A DNA stretch of 6,511 bases from Acidobacteriota bacterium (lineage in GTDB: Bacteria; Acidobacteriota; Holophagae; Holophagales; Holophagaceae): contig JAJYBX010000118.1 of NCBI GenBank assembly GCA_021778785.1, forward strand, positions 1 to 6,511, in the 5' to 3' direction. The notes under the pieces are model-generated. The model did not search any database. It was given only the letters and a program-made list of their open reading frames with translations, and was not told the DNA's origin. Positions 5,703 to 6,511 of the stretch are shown here, piece by piece (within the stretch, counting starts at the first letter, position 1; the number at the start of each line of letters is the position of its first letter). The translations under genes were made by a program, and so were the position numbers.

Positions 5703-6194
5703 TCAGGCCCGGGCCATGAGCCGGGCGCGGGTGTAGGGGATGAGGCCGCCGGCATCCATGATGCCCTTGCGTGCGGCGGGCAGCTGGACCTGGTCGAAGG
5801 CCCTGCCTGAGGTGCGATTGAGCACCTGGTCCGCGGTGATCTCCAGGTCATCGCCCTCCGCGGCCTCGAGCCCGGGGCAGATCACCACCTTCAGGCCGAG
5901 GTTGATGCTGTTCTGGAGGAAGATCCGGGCGATGCTCCGGGCCACCACCACCACGTCGTAGCCCTTCAGCGTGGAGCAGGCCTGCTCCCGGCTGGAGCCG
6001 CAGCCGAAGTTCTCGCCGCCCACGATGACGGAACCCGCGGGGAAGGCCTTGGCCTTCAGCTGGGCGTTGAATTCCGTGCGGTCGAAGAAGGCGAACTGGG
6101 GGGTCTCGGAGGGCAGCACCGTGGCCATGAAGCGGCCCGGGTAGATGTCGTCCGTACTGATGTCGTTGCCGAGCGCGAGGATGACCTTCGACAT
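5703..6194 (-). CDS. leuD: Aconitase-family small subunit (3-isopropylmalate dehydratase small subunit or relative)
   Basis: A complete 163-residue swivel-domain subunit. Motifs are NDISTDDIYPGRFM (10-23) and the substrate-loop signature GGENFGCGSSREQA (59-72), followed by VVVVARSIARIFLQNSINLGL. The short length is that of the LeuD2/HacB/DmdB branch (about 160-170) rather than the roughly 200-residue proteobacterial LeuD. With the large subunit it isomerises 2- to 3-isopropylmalate in leucine synthesis, if that is the substrate; homoaconitase and 2,3-dimethylmalate dehydratase small subunits look alike, and the residues after the first motif (FMATVLPSE) do not let me decide. The gene begins 2 bases after the large-subunit stop, with AAGGGAG seven bases upstream inside the large-subunit end, so the two are co-translated. 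The family is certain; the leuD symbol is provisional. Confidence 0.88.
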   Translation of the reverse strand: MSKVILALGNDISTDDIYPGRFMATVLPSETPQFAFFDRTEFNAQLKAKAFPAGSVIVGGENFGCGSSREQACSTLKGYDVVVVARSIARIFLQNSINLGLKVVICPGLEAAEGDDLEITADQVLNRTSGRAFDQVQLPAARKGIMDAGGLIPYTRARLMARA

Positions 6195-6196
6195 GA

Positions 6197-6511
6197 TCAG
6201 GCTCCCTTCCGAGGATCGGTGATGACGCCGGTGAGGGCCGAGGCCGCCGCCACCGCCGGGCTGCAGAGGTAGACGTCGCCGGTGGGATTGCCCATGCGCC
6301 CCTTGAAGTTGCGGTTGGTGGTGCTGAGGGCCACCTCGTGGTCGCCCAGGGCGCCCTCGTGGACGCCCAGGCAGGGGCCGCAGCCGGAGTTCATCACCAC
6401 CGCCCCGGCCTTCATCAGGTCGAGGACGTAGCCCTTGTCCAGGGCCTGGGCGAAGATCCGGGTGGAGGCCGGGAACACCAGCATGCGCGTGCCCTCGGCC
6501 ACCTTCTTCCC
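6197..6511 (-). CDS. leuC: Aconitase-family large subunit, C-terminal end (5'-partial)
   Basis: The frame is open through the right edge; 104 residues are visible. This is the end of the iron-sulphur domain of a LeuC/HacA/DmdA-type protein. NSGCGPCLGVHEG holds the CxxC pair (Cys44 and Cys47 of the visible part) that binds two corners of the [4Fe-4S] cluster; the third Cys lies outside the window. STTNRNFKGRMGNP is the conserved substrate-binding stretch near the C-terminus, followed by VYLCSPAVAAASALTGVITDP. The CGPCLG form, rather than the CSMCLAMN form of enterobacterial LeuC, again points to the LeuC2/homoaconitase-like branch. A GTG at 6502 is internal to the gene, not a start. The protein acts with the small subunit just downstream. 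The exact substrate, and hence the symbol, is provisional. Confidence 0.88.
   Translation of the reverse strand, partial: GKKVAEGTRMLVFPASTRIFAQALDKGYVLDLMKAGAVVMNSGCGPCLGVHEGALGDHEVALSTTNRNFKGRMGNPTGDVYLCSPAVAAASALTGVITDPRKGA

Overview
The window is very GC-rich and densely coded. Nearly every line is strongly G/C at third codon positions, so long spurious open frames run antisense to the real genes. A large hybrid-type sensor kinase with propeller and Y_Y_Y modules, a LytS/LytTR pair, a Tpx peroxiredoxin and 'GPCLG'-type aconitase-family subunits together fit a Gram-negative, Acidobacteriota-like genome (Holophaga/Geothrix type). That placement is an inference from gene style and composition; no marker gene is present.

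Layout. (1) 1-1320 (+): 3' part of a membrane sensor histidine kinase, with the end of a propeller repeat, a Y_Y_Y domain, one transmembrane helix, HisKA and HATPase; it is cut by the left edge. (2) 1349-2104 (-): an exported metallo-beta-lactamase-fold hydrolase of the UPF0173/UlaG-like type, convergent with the kinase. (3) 2105-2387: a divergent intergenic region with a plausible promoter for the hydrolase and a C-rich leader containing two hairpins before the next gene. (4) 2388-2963 (+): a small secreted protein resembling one lobe of an ABC-type periplasmic binding protein. (5) 2982-3005: a perfect 10-bp hairpin between convergent genes. (6) 3012-4864 (-): a two-gene operon, LytS-type histidine kinase then LytTR response regulator, joined by an ATGA overlap. 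(7) 5033-5578 (+): thiol peroxidase Tpx, divergent from the kinase operon. (8) 5591-5701: an imperfect inverted repeat made of degenerate CGCAGAG/CACAGAG units, filling the gap between convergent genes. (9) 5703-6511 (-): an aconitase-superfamily hydro-lyase pair (3-isopropylmalate dehydratase or a close relative), with the complete small subunit preceded by the C-terminal end of the large subunit, cut by the right edge.

The genes do not form one pathway. There are two signalling modules, one antioxidant enzyme, one amino-acid-type hydro-lyase and two exported proteins, mostly in convergent or divergent pairs. The parts least explained by known families are the CGCAGAG inverted repeat at 5591-5701 and the half-size binding-protein-like gene at 2388-2963. 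I found no CRISPR array, tRNA, rRNA, transposase or phage gene.
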